A stretch of 64,000 nucleotides of DNA from Callipepla californica brunnescens (lineage: Eukaryota; Chordata; Aves; Galliformes; Odontophoridae): assembly GCA_023055505.1 (NCBI GenBank), contig JALIRH010000001.1, forward strand, positions 8,372,467 to 8,436,466, given 5' to 3'. The position numbers and the translations under genes are program-made. Within the stretch, counting starts at the first letter, position 1. Every line of letters starts with the position of its first letter. The notes below the pieces were generated by a model. The model was not told the origin of the DNA and searched no databases. It worked only from the letters and a program-made list of their open reading frames with translations. Shown in pieces: positions 1 to 11,030 of the stretch.

Positions 1-509
1 GGAATATGCCTCATGAGTGCCTCTCACAGCTGAGTATCAAAATTATTCTGTACTCATTTTCAAAATAATTAAACCAGGGCAAAGAGTAAAAAGTATTTGG
101 GTAGCTATTTTCAAAATCCATTACCCTCTGCATTGTAGCAAGGGCTGTTATGGAAGAGTCTCTACCTTACCACTCACAGCATGCACAATAAACTTTTATC
201 TTCATGTAATTACCCTCACTCTTTAACTGACTTTGTATTGCTCAAAATGTCAGATTTCCAGTAGAAGGTGCTCTTGTTGGAGGAGCAATGAAAATAATAA
301 AAGGAATTTTCCACAGTGATGTGTAATGCACTATGGAAAGGCAGAAAAATGTTTTTGAGTTCTAGATGAGTGAAAAATTACTCTGTGGAAAGTATGTTCA
401 TATCTACCTGACATGGGAATTTTTCAATTAAAAAAAAAAGTAATGCATTAATAATGTTATAGTTAATATACCAGAAGAGTTTTGTTCTTTTTTTCATTTT
501 TCATTAGTT
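1..509. other. Unique AT-rich DNA, no gene seen
   Basis: I see no coding signal, repeat family or RNA gene here. Short open frames are isolated and lack protein-like composition. A few partial word repeats occur, such as ATTTTCAAAAT near 57 and 110. An A-rich run sits near 430-440. The stretch ends at an old CR1 fragment. Confidence 0.6.
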
Positions 510-618
510 CACAAAATAACAGAATGTTTGAGGTTGCAGGGGACCTCTGAAGGCATCTGGTCCAAATTTCTTGCTCAAGCAAGGATACTAGAGTACTTTA
601 CCCTGGATTGTATCCAGA
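510..618 (-). mobile_element. Old CR1 LINE 3'-end fragment (CR1-Y-like)
   Basis: On the minus strand this is the 3' tail of a CR1 retrotransposon. The plus strand reads as the diverged complement of the CR1 3' end: an AACAGAATGTTTGAGGTTG block, then GGGACCTCTGAAGGCATCTG, then TGCTCAAGCAAGG. The pattern resembles the CR1-Y type as I know it. It stops abruptly where a second, less diverged CR1 begins, so it was probably truncated or interrupted by that insertion. No coding capacity is left. Subfamily assignment is from memory of the consensus and is not certain. Confidence 0.7.
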
Positions 619-932
619 TCACAGAATCACAGAATTGCAGGGGTTGGAAGGGACCACTAGAGATCATCGAGTCCAACACTCTGCCAAAGCAGGCTTCCTA
701 GACCAGGTTGCACAGGTAGGAGTCCAGGCAGATCTTGAACATCTACAGAAAAGGAGACTCTACCACCTCTCTGGGCAGCCTGTTCCAGTCCAACACCCTC
801 ACTGTGTAGAAGATCCCCTCTGAAATTTCTTTTCTCAAGTCTGAACAGATCCACATCTCAGCCTTTCCTCATAAAGGTAGTGTTCCATGCCTTTTATCAT
901 CTTTGTGGCCCTCCACTGGACTTGTTCAAGGA
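619..932 (-). mobile_element. CR1 LINE 3' region, antisense copy
   Basis: The plus strand begins with TCACAGAATCACAGAATTGC, the complement of the CR1 terminal ATTCTGTGA repeats, followed by GGGTTGGAAGGGACC and the characteristic antisense CR1 body through GGCCCTCCACTGGACTTG. About 310 bp of the 3' untranslated and extreme 3' coding part remain, and the element is 5'-truncated as most CR1 copies are. From about 690 to 780 it is nearly the exact reverse complement of the CR1 at 1052-1421, so both belong to the same subfamily. Open frames over it are shadows of the repeat. Confidence 0.93.
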
Positions 933-1051
933 GATGGATGAAATGGATGGATGGTTTTGATTTTTCAGTTTACATACCTTCTTACAACAAAGCTAGAGAT
1001 AAAATTAAATCATAAATGTTGTATATATTTGGCAGGCTTTGTTAAAACTAT
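933..1051. other. Spacer between inverted CR1 copies
   Basis: About 120 bp of AT-rich DNA with a short GGAT-type repeat (about 937-955). It separates the 5' ends of two oppositely oriented CR1 copies and would be the loop of any hairpin formed by them. Confidence 0.6.
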
Positions 1052-1421
1052 AGTCTGAAGACTTGAGAAGACTCAGAAGGGATCTGATCCATGTCTATAA
1101 ATATCTAAGCTGCAGGAGGCAAAGGGATGAGGCCAGACTCTTCTCAGCAGTGTGTGGTGATAGAACAAGGGGAAATGACCACAAAATAATGCATAGGAAG
1201 TTCCGCACAAAAGTCTGTAAGAACTTCTACACAGTAAGGGTGACAGAGCACTGGTAAAGGCTGCCCAGAGAGGTTGTGGAGTCTCCTTTTCTGTAGATGT
1301 TCAAGATCTGTCTGGACTCCTACCTGTGCAACCTGGTCTAGGGAGCTGCTTTGGCAGGGGGGTTGAGCTAGATGATTGCTAGAGGTCCCTTCCAACCCCT
1401 ACAATTCTGTGATTCTGTGAT
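1052..1421 (+). mobile_element. CR1 LINE 3' region, sense copy
   Basis: This sense-strand CR1 fragment runs from the region equivalent to GACTCAGAAGGGATCTGATC, through GCTGCCCAGAGAGGTTGTGG, to the terminus CAATTCTGTGATTCTGTGA. It is about 370 bp long and 5'-truncated. It lies head-to-head with the antisense copy at 619-932, and the two share near-identical sequence including a distinctive CTCCTACCTGTGCAACCTGG block. The ends are clear: two terminal octamer-like repeats mark the 3' end. There is no functional open reading frame. Confidence 0.94.
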
Positions 1422-2748
1422 TTATTTGCTCCTGTGGTTTTTACTCAGTGGCTCTAGCATTAGAAGCAAAAGTAGAGTTTATGTGAATTTATTACATATT
1501 TCATCTGTACAAAAAACACATGTAGAGGATTTTTCAATTCAGTCTTAGATTTGCCTTTGATTTGATCTGACTCCTGCACCAAATGTGGGCAAGTTCAGAA
1601 GAACTTAGAGTGGATATGTTTTTCATTCTGAAAATGTTAAGAATATTAACTTTATAAGAAATGTACATTATTTTTCATGCAATTATCTTAAAATGTGCAA
1701 CCTAGATAAAAGAAGGTCCTGTCAGGAGGGAGGGCGTGTCAGAGTATACAGGATGAAATTTTCTTCTACTAGGACACATAACACTGCAATAATTTACTGA
1801 AGGATCTGACCAATCCATACAAATTGATTTCTTGGCTCAGAGGATAAAAGAAGTTCTATCACTTCTTGACACGTATGTCTTCATGGTTTTATTGCCTAGT
1901 AAAATTGAAGCTGGATTTATTCAAGTCCACTGAAAACTTTTCCAGGCTTCAAGACCTGAAAATCATTCTGTCAGTAAAAGCTCACTAAGAAAGAGGGACA
2001 GAAAGGGTGATCAGGAAAAAGAGAGCAAGGAAATATAGAAAACATTTTAGTAGAAACAAGACGAAGAGAAACCTGAAAATGAAGGTCCAAATCCAATATA
2101 AGGAGACTAATCTAAAAGCTTTAAGGGCATTGACAAAACAGACTCTCCAATTCAAAATGGCAGTCCTTCAATTCCATACTCATCTTCTAGCTCACTGCAG
2201 AAAATTAGATGCTGTATTGCTTTCTGTGTTAAAACAAGCTACTTGGAAAGGTAAATCTACAGTTATCTCCTGATATGGTTTTAAATCCAATGGGATTTCT
2301 TTGGCAGCATTCAGGCCACATGGATTCTGGTCATACACATCTGTCCCTAGAATGATAACACCTCAGTGGTCAAAATAACACTTAAACATGCAATTGCAGT
2401 CTCTGTATCCTCTTAACAGACAGCTGAAGGAGATGGTAGGATGACACACCGACAGTTCCATTCCTTTCTACTAGCAGTTCTGTTTCTTCAGACTATCTAT
2501 GTAATTAAAACCTTTGTTTAAGCTGCAGGTTCCTGTTTCTCAAGATTTTGTTCCTTTCTGTAATTACCCTTGCAATTCCCTTTTCTATAGACATCTGAAA
2601 TTCTTTTTTATTCAGCTATCTCTAAACATAGAAACAAAAACTTTGTCTTTCTGTCTATAAACACAGCAGAAATTCAGTGCTCTCTAATTTCTGTCGGATG
2701 CTCAAGAATAAGTAAAACAAAATGTTTAATACAATATTATTGTTCAAA

Positions 2749-2838
2749 ACCTTCACTCCTTGTATAACTCATCTATCAAGTCCAGTTCTCAAGACCTTCA
2801 CTCCTTGTATAACTCATCTATCAAGTCCAGTTCTTTAG
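2749..2838. repeat. 45-bp tandem direct duplication
   Basis: Two adjacent copies of a 45-bp unit (2749-2793 and 2794-2838), each beginning ACCTTCACTCCTTGTATAAC. By eye they differ only at two bases near the end of the unit (CTCAAG versus CTTTAG). The unit is not a low-complexity word and does not resemble CR1 or an LTR. The near-identity of the copies suggests a recent duplication. Confidence 0.95.
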
Positions 2839-4399
2839 TTAGCTTTGTTTAACAGAACTGGCATGAAGAATGTTATAAAACAGGAGGTTTGAGAAGACAT
2901 GCTTCTCTCAAGTTCAAAATTTCTTTCTATATTTTTTCCTGCTAAAATAGCTTTTACTTGTTAGCTCTGTACTGCAGTGTGATGTTTCAACAAAAGATTA
3001 ATAAGGGAGGAAAAGTCAGAAATCAAACTGTAGAATGTATGGGATGCTGAATATAGCTGTTATTTCTGTTTAGGCCACTTTTGGCCTAAATACGGGAATA
3101 GATGCAGGTTGTTTTCAAAATCACAGTCTATTTGTGTGCCACTGAGCTGAAGTTCTTGAGACATTTCATATTTTAAAAGATGGTTTTGAGGAGTTTTTTC
3201 ATAGAAGAATTCTAACAGACTTTATCTCTTTGCTTCCAGAAATCCCACTGTGGAACGGATTATCTATCTTTTACGTCTGGGAATCTGTATGTCTCACAAG
3301 GCAGAAGCACATAAGAAATACCTGAGGTACTTTAAAACAGCTGCCATGTCTTTATGACATAGTATAGACCTCTGCAGTGGGCCCCAGGAGCAATACAGTT
3401 ATGTTAGCAAAGTGTTATGCTGCATGAATTTTCTTACAATGGCTAAGTAGCTGGGGAGATTATTTTTCAGGCTGAGTGCTTCCTTGACAGAGCTATTTCC
3501 AGTTTGGGGTTAAATTCATCCCAAATGTAGTGCTTCACAAATCCTTCCTGAAATCAAAATGTAGTCAATGTCTTCTGGCATGCTGACGAGTTCTTTCATC
3601 CATGAAACCTGGAGCACTTTAGAGATAACCATAGCTATGTGTTATACACAGAACCCCCTACTGCTTTGATGCAGTCTATCAACCTTGAGTTAGAGCAATT
3701 TAACTGACAGTGGTCTTCAGGGTCTCAAACAACCATTATTTATACAGCAGCCAGAAACATAAAGTACTGTGAAAATTAAGCTATGTTTCTTTTATCTTTG
3801 ATAATTTTCTTGTGTCAGTAATAGGATTGTGGCCAGTAGGAGCTATCCCAGAAAAGCTCCCCAGCCAGAGCAAGGCCAGCTGTTTCTGTGAATTTTTGAG
3901 CTGTGTTTTTGACAGTTCTTTTTCTTCATGTTTATTTGTGGGAGAAAATCTTCTCAAATGTTCAGTAGGAGAGGTCATACTAGTGTAAAATGGCAAAAAC
4001 ATTGCTGAGAATAGCAATCGTGAAATGCATGGTCTGGATTATACACAGCCTGTGAGGAAATTGAGGTATCTAAAAGAATTAAATGAAGAAGGAAGCCGGT
4101 AAAATAGTTTAACAAACTAAGACTTTTGATCATAAGACCCTTCAGGCATTGTTATGCTGACAGTTCTTATTGGGATGAAATAAAGGAAAATCCCAAATCC
4201 TGAACAAGAAATGACTCCACAATATAAAGTTTAAGTAGTAGAACACAAGCATTCAAACAAATCAAAAAAACCATTTCAAAAGCTGCTCTGATTACAGAGG
4301 AAAATAAAGAAGCAATTTGCCCTAGAGTCTTAACAAGCTCACCATGTATAAGTAGAGCAATTATCATTTACTCTCCATCTTCATTTGCCATTTAGGCAC

Positions 4400-4700
4400 A
4401 AAGGATGTCATGCTATTATATGCGACTTTGTTGATAAACAGCCGTGAATGCTGTAGACACACCCAGGCTTTCAATCCGACATTGAACTTTTGACATTTGT
4501 ACTCCCTTTGATTTGTTCAGCCTAGTGCTAACAAACATGGTTGGGATGACAACATACTGTAGACAAATCATAGGCTTCAGATCACATGCAAATGTTTTGT
4601 TTGCAAATAAACATACAGGCCTTCCAGTGAATAAAGGCCTGCGTCACTGAGTTTCCCTCCAGGAAGCTGGCAAGGCATTGACAGAGATATGTGAGCAGAG
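4400..4700. promoter_or_regulatory. Possible cis-regulatory / conserved noncoding stretch
   Basis: Within otherwise anonymous DNA this stretch holds an octamer ATGCAAAT (4586-4593), then a forkhead-like inverted pair TGTTTGCAAATAAACA (4598-4613), then an 8-bp inverted repeat CAGGCCTT/AAGGCCTG with a 10-base loop (4616-4641). These are seen directly. That they bind POU or FOX factors is inference from known motif preferences. Motifs of this size also occur by chance, so the call is tentative. Confidence 0.25.
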
Positions 4701-4942
4701 CCTCATTTTTAAATACTTGTATCTGTTGCTATTTATGTTAGAGTAAAATAACCGTAATAGGTTTAAAAATAGAGCACTTATAAATAATGCTTATCATCTG
4801 TGCAAGAATAAGTTGCTGTGTCCTGAAGCAGGTCTCCAGGTTAACTGAAAAGTTGAAGATACCGTTAAAAATTTCTGTGGTTTTCTGTACATTATGTGTT
4901 GAACTACTATGATGGCAGTTAAAGCTAAATGTTTTTGGAAGT

Positions 4943-5037
4943 CCCCAGACTGTCTATGTCCTGCCTGTGGCAGGGGGTTAGAACTTGATGATCCTTGGGG
5001 TCCCTTCCAGCCCTTACCACACTGCAATTCTATGATC
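4943..5037 (+). mobile_element. CR1 LINE 3' tip
   Basis: A short sense fragment, about 95 bp, of the CR1 3' end. It contains CCTGTGGCAGGGGGTTAGAA, then TTGATGATCCTTGGGGTCCC, then TTCCAGCCC, and ends near CAATTCTATGATCT, the degenerate terminal repeat. It is strongly 5'-truncated and has no coding content. Confidence 0.88.
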
Positions 5038-8000
5038 TAGCTGTTTCTATATAGGAAGGATTCTTGAGCTTATGGCTTGCCAGAAGTGATCAGGGATCCC
5101 CTAGCCTGGGACAGATTGGTGGAACTTAATTTAATTTTGTTCCCCATCCTAGGAGGTGTTTAACAGCAAAATTTTGGGGTGGGAGAGAGTTTGGGAGACA
5201 GAAGGCATGCATTCCTTTCACCAAGATATCTCACAGACCGATAAGTTAGTAAATTCTGACTAGTGCCAGACAGTAATATAAAAGCAATTGTTTATCAAGA
5301 CTTCATATTGCAAAACATGTTGGTATTGTCTCTGTCCATTTTCTCTTAGACTTCTACTGGTGAGGAAAAAAAAGTGAGGAGCAACTTGACTTTTGGAACA
5401 TATTTCAATTCTAAGCTGCTAACAGGCTTTGTAGAAAAATCCAAATCTTATCATGTTGCTGATGCTTACTGAGTTTGACTCCATCCACTTATTATTTCAT
5501 CAACTGTCCAGTTTTTTCTTTCATGTAGCACACAAATACTGAATGCTAGCAATGGATGTTTGGGGGATTGATAATGCATTCTGTTCTGATTAATATTCAT
5601 AGAGATATTTGACAATAGGTTTGCAGACAAGATTAAATGAGTACTCAAGTGAATGCATGCAGTGTAATGGAAATGATGCTAGAGACTTCATGCAAACTAC
5701 ATAATGAATATACGGCTAAGGTCTATATAGGAAATACTACAGATTACAGTCTTTTGTTGTTGTTTTTTTCTGTTTTGTTTTGCAGGTTTAAATTTCTTCC
5801 TCCATTCCAAATTAATATGGCAGTGTTTAAAGAATAGGGTGAGCCAAAGGAATCTCCACCCTGAAAATCACTGTAGTGAAGTAATAATCATTTGGTTTTA
5901 CCATGAAGAAGCATAATTCAAAACACCGTGACCGTACTGAAAACTTACTCAACAGGCTTTTTCCCACAGTATTTGTTCCAGAGACAAACTTCCTCTTCCC
6001 TATGGCAACTTTCACATCCCTTATATTCAGGGTGGATCTCACCTGTTTCAGCAAGTCAGCAACCTTCAGCATTCCCCTGATAGGCTGTAACTAGCTATCA
6101 CAAGTTGAAGTATGCAGCCAAACATTCCTGTGGTTTTTTACCTATCAAGCAAAGACTGGGCCTTGCTGGGGGCCCAAACTACGGCAGAGTTTGTATGATT
6201 ATTTTTACTTTATTAAGTCCTACCTCAGCAGTGTGCAGTTACACAAATTCTTAATCATCACATTTTCAGGCGAAACTAGCAGATGTTCTCTCTTTTGGCA
6301 CACCTATGTGTTTATTCCATGCCTCGGGTACTGTGGGACAGAGGCACGAGGTTTTCTGGCACAGACTGGAGTGACTATTGCCATGAAAAGGAAGTAGCTT
6401 CCCAGGCATCCATAGCCAAAAATCTGACCCTCTTCAAATGCTGATAAACTGTCCAGTTTTCCAGGTGCTTGGGGCTGAGTACCAACTTCCATGAAGTCCT
6501 AGTGTCCTTCTAGGATGAGACTGTGGGTATGAACCGTCCTTCTGTGTGTCCTGGCTTTCTTTAGAGATTTGGCTGTGTAGTCAGGAAAAAAATTCTAGCA
6601 CACTTCACTGGATCCCCCTGCCCACTTCCGGACTGCAGTCAAGCTACAATTTGTAGTCAACAGAATCCCAAGCAATAGCCTGGGTCATTAAGATTGTAGA
6701 GAACTGACTGAGTTTCTTTTTTTTCCCAAGAGAATCTTCTCTAGGAATCTGTTTTATTGTCTTACTTTCAAAGTGGCTAAAAACAACCCTTGCTTCTAAT
6801 TGTTTAATCTGGATACTGTCAGCGAAAGTACTTAGATTCAAGTACATGCTAGAAGCAAACAGCATCTTGGAGTTACTGTGGAATCAATATCATATAGTCT
6901 GTCCTTTTCATTGGCACCTAATGACTTTTTATACTTACTCTAGTCACTTGTGGAAATACCCACAGCCACAATTCTTATCTTAAGGAGACAACCTTACAAA
7001 AAGCAGAATAGAGGAGATTTAGAGAAGATGATCCTGAACACTACATTACACCATTGCCTACAGACTGTGGTTTCCTCTCCCACACAAAATTAGAAGGTAT
7101 CTTACTTCTTGAGAAGCCATGGAAATGCAAGAGACTTCTTGACATGCTTCCCACAAGTCTGTTGTGCTTCTTGCCAGTTTATCCCTTTAATAAGTAATAC
7201 TCCCATGGAATTCCAAATCTCATCTGCCTATAGTCAAGAGAGACTAAAAAGTCAATATTATTAGTAATGTGGAAAGCCTTACCCTCATGACTGATTGACA
7301 GCTGCATGCCCTTTACAACGGAGAGGACTTATTGGAGGGTTTACAGTGAACATGAAATCAGAAATTCTTCCCCTTTCTCTTTTTCTTCTTTCAAATTTAT
7401 TTTCTATTTTAGTCTATTCAGGATAAAGGGATATATTTACGTCCACGATAGCAAATAGGAACCTTTTGGTTAATTTTCATGATCTGTATTGTGGTTTGCT
7501 GGATGTATACAGGAAACTTTCAACACTGTTTTTTTTGCATTTAAGTGAGTTGTTGAGGGGTTGTCTTTTTTTCAGCAGCCCAGTAGTATTGCTCATTAGA
7601 GCTCTGTTTTTGAAACATAAAGTGTTCTTTTCAAACTAGTCTGTTGGGTTTGGTTTATGTTGGCATTTCTGGTATTTTGTCTGCAACATCTTTCTGAGGA
7701 GAAAAAAAAATGTCAAGACTTTAGAGAAATATTCAGCTGAATACCTGGCAAAGAGAAATAAATATTTTCTATGTTCTTATTTAATTACTCAGTGGAGAAT
7801 GTGACAATATAGACATTCTTTGGGCTTAGAACTTTCAAACATTTTTCTAGACTGTTGAAGTTAAGCCATAATGCTCTGCAAGTATTCATCTAAAGTTTAT
7901 GAGGAGTTGTTATTGAGGAAATTGTTTCCAACTTTTTTATTTAAACTATTCAATTTTCACATTGCTGAAGATCATTGACAGGCTTTTTATTTCTATTTGT

Positions 8001-10260
8001 CTTTATACTAATTTAGTTATAGTGTAAACCAAAAGAGCAGTAAAAAAACTTTGATGTAGCTAAAAGGTCTTCAAAAATTATGATGCCAAAACCTGATCTG
8101 AAATTGTAATTAGCACCAATAATGAAATTGATTTTCAGTGTTTCTGCACATGTTCCTCTGATGTATAAGTCTTGTAAAAGTATTTATTTTCAGAGAATAA
8201 TTATCTCACTTTCATTTGTGGACAAGTATATTTTTAAACAAAAAATTGCTATTTTTATTTGCGGTGCTTACAGTTTTTTCATTACATAGCTAAGGCACTC
8301 AAAATGTTTTTTCGATCTTTCACAGAAAACATTATACACTCACAGACCAGGTTCTGTTCTTATTTCACATATTAAATAACAATTGATAGATGCATTAATA
8401 TTAGGAGTCACTGTATGTTTTTCTAAGTACTTCTACACTGTTATCTAGTTGCTGTTTATTCAGTGTGCAGTTATGCCATGGTCTATTATTGTTAATTTCA
8501 CTGCCTTTAGCAGGTGTTTTCCTTGTTCCACAGAGAGAAAAAAAGAAAAATTAAAAAAGCTTTTTTTTTTTTTTTAATTCTGTCTTAAGGAAAGCTTCCT
8601 CTTATCTAAAGGTGGAACTCTTAATTTGCAGTAAGAGAAGATAGATACTCTTCACCTGCATCACAATGGCACAGGATTTCCAGTGAACTGCTCTAGCACT
8701 CATCTCCTCCAGGCTGTAGCTGGCATTATAGAACTTGTCAATAAAAGAAGTCCAAGTGAACAATGTTAGAGAAAGTCTTATGGAGTCTTGTGAAGAATAA
8801 TTCTTCCTGCTAATGACCTCCCTGTATAATGGGATGAAGTGGGTCATAGTTATGGTTAATCTCCAAATCACTTTGTGTCCCCTTGTCTTCCTCTGTTCAC
8901 CTTGTCTTCCTACTTTAATAACAGCTGTAGCAAAGCAAGTGCCCCCCTCTTTTTCCAAACTGCACAAAAAAAAATAAATGCAGCTGTTTATAAAATAATA
9001 GTAATAATTTTAAAGGCGCAACTTTAATATCATTCCTGTTTAGGTTATATATAAAGGAGAGGAAATTATGAGAAAAACATCATCATTAATTGAGCTGGTA
9101 AATAATATGAAAGAAAGAGAAATAAATCAAAATGATTTTAATCAGAAAAGGTATTATATAAGGAACAATAGATACTTCAGTTATTCACAGAGTAATTATT
9201 AACATAAAATAAAGAAAAAAATTGAAATAGATTTTAAGAATTCTGCCAGGTTTCATAATTTGTCCAACTCTACTTGGTAGAGAAGCTCATTTAATAGTAC
9301 TCTCAAATCAATGCACATTTTCTAACTCAAATATGGAGAGGCATTGTTTAAGGAAATTTAATGTAACTTGGTGTATGTACTATCTTATTATTATTTTTTT
9401 TTAACATACACACTTGTTATTTTCTTTGTATTTTTCACTAAAAATAGTAAAGAAAAACAGAAATATATCATACTACATTTTCAGTTGGACCTAAAATATT
9501 TTAATTGTAAAGTTATGCCTTATGTGCACACATAGAATTAGTGATGGATGAAAGTTCTACCAGTGACATCATTCAACAACATGCTCTTACTAATATCACA
9601 GTCACACTTATGTGATTACTATATTCTTTATTTTCAAGACAATTATTCGGAAAAATCCTTCAACAACTAGACAGCACCTACAATGTAAGTGTGAACAATT
9701 AAAGTCGCACAGAAGTCATGTGCACCACTTAAATTCAGCTTAAGTGCACTTGAGAGGTTCATGCTGTCTTTCTGTGTGAGACACTGCAACCTTTGCAAAC
9801 AGTTGCTTGGTTTACTCCATGTCTCAAAGTAGCTATAGTTTAGTATGAAAGTGTCATTCAATGTATGCAGAAAATTCAGCTCTGCAATAATGCACATCAA
9901 CAAAAGAGCATGTGTATGCACATACATATATACAAAGACAATGAGTCTGAATTTCATCTTGTCTGGGATATTTTCATACTCTGCAATAAAAACTTCAGTT
10001 TCAAAGGATTTCTATGCTTTTTGTTCTATGGGCAGATAATTTCAGCAGAGCAGCCTATAAATGAATTGTGGTGACCAAAATCAGGCACCATTTATTTACT
10101 TTCTGTTTATAAACCTTAATGTTTGTTTTCCATGTATTCTCCTTCATGAGATGATCACTAAGTACAAGAGATCCTTCCAATCTGAGGTGACTGTGGTTTG
10201 GCTCTTCTTAACAATGTAAATTTATAGCTTGGTTGAAGATATTCCAAACTATGCAGCTTG
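5038..10260. other. Unique AT-rich DNA, no gene seen
   Basis: About 5.2 kb with no recognisable repeat family or gene. The longest frame (8602-8967, minus, 121 codons) is discussed under findings and has no recognisable domain. A T-run occurs at about 8564-8576. All other frames are short and without protein-like features. Confidence 0.55.
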
Positions 10261-10310
10261 TTTTTCTTTGTTTCTTTGTTTCTTTTTCTTCTTTTTTTTT
10301 TTTTTTTTGG
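10261..10310. repeat. T-rich low-complexity tract
   Basis: A pyrimidine tract built from TTTC/TTTG words leading into an uninterrupted T run directly before the 3' terminus of an antisense CR1. CR1 elements do not normally end in poly(A), so this is more likely an independent simple repeat at the insertion point than a retroposition tail. Confidence 0.8.
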
Positions 10311-11030
10311 CATAGTCACAGAATCATAAGGGTTGGAAGGGACCTCTGGATATCACCTAGTCCAAACCTGCTAAAGAAGGTTTCCTGAAGTAGGCTGCAG
10401 AGGAAATCATCCAGGCAAATTTTGAAAGTCTCCAGAGAAGGAGATTCTACAACCTCTCCAGAAAGCTTGTTCCAGTACTCTGTCACCCTCAAAGTTAAGT
10501 TCTTCCTCATATTTGTATGGGATTTTCTGTGTTTCAGTTTGTGCCTATTGCCCCTTGTTCTGTTGCTGAGCACAGCCGAAAAGAGCTTGGCACCATCTAC
10601 TTCACACCCATCTTTTAGATATTAACAAGCACTGATAAGATTCCTCCTCTGCCTTCTTCTCCAGGCTGAACAGCCTCAGGTCGCTCTTTCCTCTAAGCTC
10701 AGGTCTCTAATTGTCTTTGAGGCCCTCCACTGGAATATCCAGTAGTTCCCTGTCTTCTTTGAACTGAGGAGCCCAGAACTGGACACTGTACTCCAAATGC
10801 AGCCTCAGCAGGGCAGAGTGGAAGGAATCACCTCCCTCAACCTGCTGGCAACACTCTTTTTAAGACACCCCAGGGCACCACTGAACTTCCTGGCCACAGA
10901 GACACCATGCTGGCTCATGGCCAACCTGCTGTCCACCAGCATACATTGATCCTTGATAGCAGAGCTTATTTCCAGCACATCAGCCCATAACCAGTACTGA
11001 CACATGCAGTGTAGTTTTGTCTCCTTCTTT
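10311..11030 (-). mobile_element. CR1 LINE, 3' ~0.7 kb with ORF2 C-terminal remnant
   Basis: On the plus strand the 3' terminus reads TAGTCACAGAATCATAAGGG and GGAAGGGACC, followed by about 700 bp of the CR1 complement. The region covers the whole 3' untranslated part and the C-terminal coding end of ORF2 (the endonuclease/reverse-transcriptase protein). A minus-strand frame over 10805-10966 still reads CR1 ORF2-like protein, with the segment SAIKDQCMLVDSRLAMSQH and then SVASRLREVI. The upstream 5' part is missing, so this is a dead, 5'-truncated copy. The 5' boundary near 11030 is approximate. Confidence 0.93.

Larger units (their letters stand above)
1422..4942. other. Unique DNA, no gene seen
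   Basis: About 3.5 kb without a recognisable gene or interspersed repeat. The longest frame (2007-2273, 88 codons, plus) is Lys/Arg-rich because of A-rich sequence and shows no domain. The stretch contains a 45-bp tandem duplication (2749-2838) and a motif-dense part (about 4400-4700), listed separately. Confidence 0.6.
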
